A stretch of 37,457 nucleotides of DNA from Porticoccaceae bacterium. Lineage in GTDB: Bacteria; Pseudomonadota; Gammaproteobacteria; Pseudomonadales; Porticoccaceae. The notes below the pieces were generated by a model, which had not been told where the DNA came from, did no database searches, and worked only from the letters and a program-made list of their open reading frames with translations. The stretch lies in NCBI GenBank assembly GCA_018664075.1, contig JABJOY010000005.1, forward strand, positions 1 through 37,457, in the 5' to 3' direction. Below, piece after piece: positions 35,635 to 37,457 of the stretch. The translations under genes were made by a program, and so were the position numbers. How positions within the stretch are numbered: position 1 is the stretch's first letter; each line of letters starts with the position of its first letter.

Positions 35635-35662
35635 ATGTCCTCTAATCTCAATTAGTGGACAT
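35635..35662. repeat. 28-bp near-palindrome upstream of the tyrosine recombinase
   Basis: ATGTCCTCTAAT and ATTAGTGGACAT are inverted copies with one mismatch around a CTCA centre. Read as 11-bp arms with a 6-bp middle, it has the size and layout of a tyrosine-recombinase core site (dif sites are 11-6-11). It lies 98 bases before the recombinase start. It could equally be an operator for that gene. Confidence 0.5.
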
Positions 35663-35702
35663 AGGTAGACAGTTGAGAAATAGCCTGATACAGTGTTATT
35701 CA

Positions 35703-35735
35703 GCTACAGCCCAACCATATCAACGGCTACAGCCC
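35703..35735 (+). repeat. Direct repeat GCTACAGCCC upstream of the recombinase
   Basis: Two exact 10-base copies at 35703-35712 and 35726-35735, 23 bases apart start to start, just before the recombinase ATG. The spacing is about two helical turns, compatible with paired binding sites, but chance cannot be excluded. Confidence 0.35.
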
Positions 35736-35760
35736 CCTTAACCCGGATTCAGAGTCGCCT

Positions 35761-37038
35761 ATGTCAAAACAGTTTAAAGCCACTCCACTGTTTGATGCCC
35801 ACAAAGCGTTTGTGCGCTCGCCCATGGGCATGGCCATGTTTGATGACTATCCAGACTCAAAACAATTTATCCTCTCCCTCAGTGAAACTATTCCAGAGGT
35901 TCGTGAGGATGTTTTGCATACTCAGTCATTCCTTAAAAGTTACAGCAGAAAATCTGAAGCCACCTTTAGAGGCTATCGCAATGAAGTTGAGCGCCTGCTG
36001 CTGTGGGCCTGGACTGTGGCTAACAAGTCAGTTATCCAGCTCAAACGCCCGGATTTAGAGGCTTATTTTGATTTTGTTCACGGGCCAAGTGCCAGCTGGG
36101 TGGCGAGCTCAGTGCAGGACCGCTTTAAAATTATCGACGGAGAGTCTCGTCAAAATGAAAATTGGCGGCCATTTGCCGCGAAAATCGCTAAGGAAGACCG
36201 TGCTGAGGCGTTGGCTGAGGGTTTAAGCCTGGAAATCAGCACAGACGGGCACCTGCTATCCCATGAGGCGATGAAGATCTGTTATTCCGCGATTTCCTGT
36301 TTCTATGATTATTTAACCGATGAAGGCTATGCCTTTGGCAATCCAATACCGGCCATTCGTAAACAATCTTCCTACCTTATTAAAGGTGCGACCCAGAAAC
36401 ATATTAAGCGGCTATCTGATCTGCAATGGGAAACTGTTCTCGAGTGCGCCCAGACTGCTGCGGATGAGGATCAGGCCCATGAGCGCACCTTGTTTATTAT
36501 CGCCATGCTTAAAACCCTCTATCTACGGGTGTCAGAGCTCTCCGAGCGGCCCAACTGGCAGCCTGCCTGGAAGCATTTTTGGCAGGACAGCGACGGCAAC
36601 CAATGGCTTAAAGTGCTGGGCAAGGGCAATAAGATAAGAGATATTTCAGTGCCCAGCGCCCTTTCCCCCTATATTCAGCGCTATCAAAAATATCGCGCCA
36701 GTCAGAGTCCTAACTTTGGGGTTAATTCGGCCCTTGTGGCGAAAAACCGCGGCACCGGCGGCATGACATCAAGGCAGTTGCGCCGCATAGTACAGCAGGG
36801 GTTTGATTTAGGTTACGAAAAAATGCGCGCCGAGGGGTTTACCGATGAAGCCAAAGCGCTGCGCGAGGCAACGACCCATTGGCTCAGGCATACTGGTGCT
36901 TCTCAGGATATTGCCACCAGGCCGCTCAAGCATATGGCGGACGATCTTGGCCATGCCAGTATGGGCACCACAGATCAGGTCTATATCCAGTCAGATATGA
37001 AAGAGCGGGCAAGGTCAGGTAAAAGCCGAGAAGTATAA
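35761..37038 (+). CDS. Solitary tyrosine-type site-specific recombinase
   Basis: A 425-residue integrase/recombinase of the phage-integrase superfamily with a complete active site: Arg256 (LYLRVSEL), Lys288 (GKGNK), His373 and Arg376 (HWLRHTG), His398 (LGHAS) and the nucleophile Tyr408 (QVYIQ). The N-terminal core-binding domain has an unusual extra segment (about 105-165) between helices that resembles neither XerC nor XerD. No excisionase, tRNA, phage or transposon gene lies nearby, and base use looks like that of the neighbours. It may be a long-resident solitary recombinase or a remnant of an element. Inverted and direct repeats lie in its upstream gap. Confidence 0.88.
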   Translation: MSKQFKATPLFDAHKAFVRSPMGMAMFDDYPDSKQFILSLSETIPEVREDVLHTQSFLKSYSRKSEATFRGYRNEVERLLLWAWTVANKSVIQLKRPDLEAYFDFVHGPSASWVASSVQDRFKIIDGESRQNENWRPFAAKIAKEDRAEALAEGLSLEISTDGHLLSHEAMKICYSAISCFYDYLTDEGYAFGNPIPAIRKQSSYLIKGATQKHIKRLSDLQWETVLECAQTAADEDQAHERTLFIIAMLKTLYLRVSELSERPNWQPAWKHFWQDSDGNQWLKVLGKGNKIRDISVPSALSPYIQRYQKYRASQSPNFGVNSALVAKNRGTGGMTSRQLRRIVQQGFDLGYEKMRAEGFTDEAKALREATTHWLRHTGASQDIATRPLKHMADDLGHASMGTTDQVYIQSDMKERARSGKSREV

Positions 37039-37083
37039 TGTTCTGTTATATTTCAACCACATAAAACCAATATGTAAAGTAAT

Positions 37084-37457
37084 TTATAGGCTTTTCAGCA
37101 ATCTTTTTACGCTGCTGTCATTGGGGAATGTGGCTACTAGCTGGCGTGCGAACACCCTTGCCTGGCTCAATTCTCCGCGGTCACGGTTAATAGTGACCAG
37201 AGCTATGAGTAGATCTCGATCCTTTGGATTGTTGATAAGTGCCCTGCTCAATATATCGACCGCTTGCTCGGCATCTCCCTGTCCATTTACAGCAAGTGCA
37301 TAAATATAGCTGTATCGGCTGTTTTTTGGTTCCAACTGGGCTGCCCGGCGCAAGCTCTCCAGTGCTGGCTGCTGGCTGCGGATTTGTGCCAGACCCATAG
37401 CGTGCAGAAGCGCGGCATTATTTGGCAGTGATTTATTGCCTTCTATTAATAGCTCCA
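37084..37457 (-). CDS. TPR-repeat protein (N-terminal part beyond window)
   Basis: The last 124 codons of a gene whose start lies past the right edge; the frame stays open upstream of the first visible ATG (37398). The sequence is made of tetratricopeptide-like units: LLHAMGLAQIRSQQPALESL, AAQLEPKNSRYSYIYALAVN, QAVDILSRALINNPKDRDLL and a final ARVFARQLVATFPND, each with the usual alanine, tyrosine and proline positions about 34 residues apart. TPR proteins act as protein-binding scaffolds; partner and location are unknown. It converges on the recombinase gene across 45 bases. Confidence 0.8.
   Translation of the reverse strand, partial: ELLIEGNKSLPNNAALLHAMGLAQIRSQQPALESLRRAAQLEPKNSRYSYIYALAVNGQGDAEQAVDILSRALINNPKDRDLLIALVTINRDRGELSQARVFARQLVATFPNDSSVKRLLKSL

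Noticed and set aside
35693-36058. Plus-strand 121-codon frame overlapping the recombinase start
   Set aside because: Out-of-frame overlap with a well supported gene and no family features.

Overview
The window comes from a gammaproteobacterium with roughly 50% GC. Its gene content and order resemble a Pseudomonas-type chromosome, and the small genes, AGCS sodium symporter and dimeric dUTPase would fit a marine relative of the Cellvibrionales/SAR92 kind. That placement is inferred from gene content; there is no rRNA gene to test it. It is almost entirely core chromosome. No tRNA, rRNA, CRISPR array, insertion sequence or prophage was seen. The only mobile-type gene is a solitary tyrosine recombinase near the right end.

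Layout. (1) 1-2670: RNase E (minus strand, C-terminus beyond the left edge) with a structured leader, divergent from rluC and a phosphoglycolate phosphatase-like HAD gene; yceF (Maf family) converges on these. (2) 5701-9677: a consensus sigma70 promoter drives yceD-rpmF-plsX-fabD-fabG, then acpP ending in a strong terminator. This is the classic fatty-acid/phospholipid cluster, but without fabH and fabF. (3) 9751-15912: pabC-mltG-tmk-holB-pilZ-tatD, then a metallo-beta-lactamase-fold hydrolase and a dimeric-type dUTPase. (4) 16047-21599: malate dehydrogenase with its own terminator, a Bcp peroxiredoxin, a yajC without secDF, a D-cysteine desulfhydrase-like PLP enzyme, a sodium:alanine symporter, a 5'-nucleotidase and a small membrane protein. 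(5) 21616-25416: a sulfur block: TSUP permease divergent from cysB, then cysH with a small CxxC redox protein on the opposite strand, then thrH. (6) 25453-30422: TetR regulator plus DUF1285 gene, convergent with ETF-ubiquinone oxidoreductase, which is divergent from etfB-etfA. (7) 30437-32524: a four-gene minus-strand operon: histidine-rich exported protein, ECF sigma factor, one-TM putative anti-sigma factor, and DUF3106 exported protein. It is preceded by a site with the AAC-N16-CGT layout of ECF promoters. (8) 32570-37457: xthA, the tail-specific protease prc, a solitary tyrosine recombinase preceded by a 28-bp near-palindrome, and the end of a TPR-repeat gene.

How the genes work together. 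Regions 2 and 3 join membrane lipid synthesis, ribosomal protein L32, folate precursor synthesis, cell-wall cleavage and DNA replication supply in one growth-linked block. Region 5 is assimilatory sulfate reduction with its regulator. Region 6 is the electron-transfer-flavoprotein route from acyl-CoA dehydrogenases to ubiquinone. Region 7 looks like a self-contained envelope or metal-stress regulon and is the best candidate for a poorly described system.
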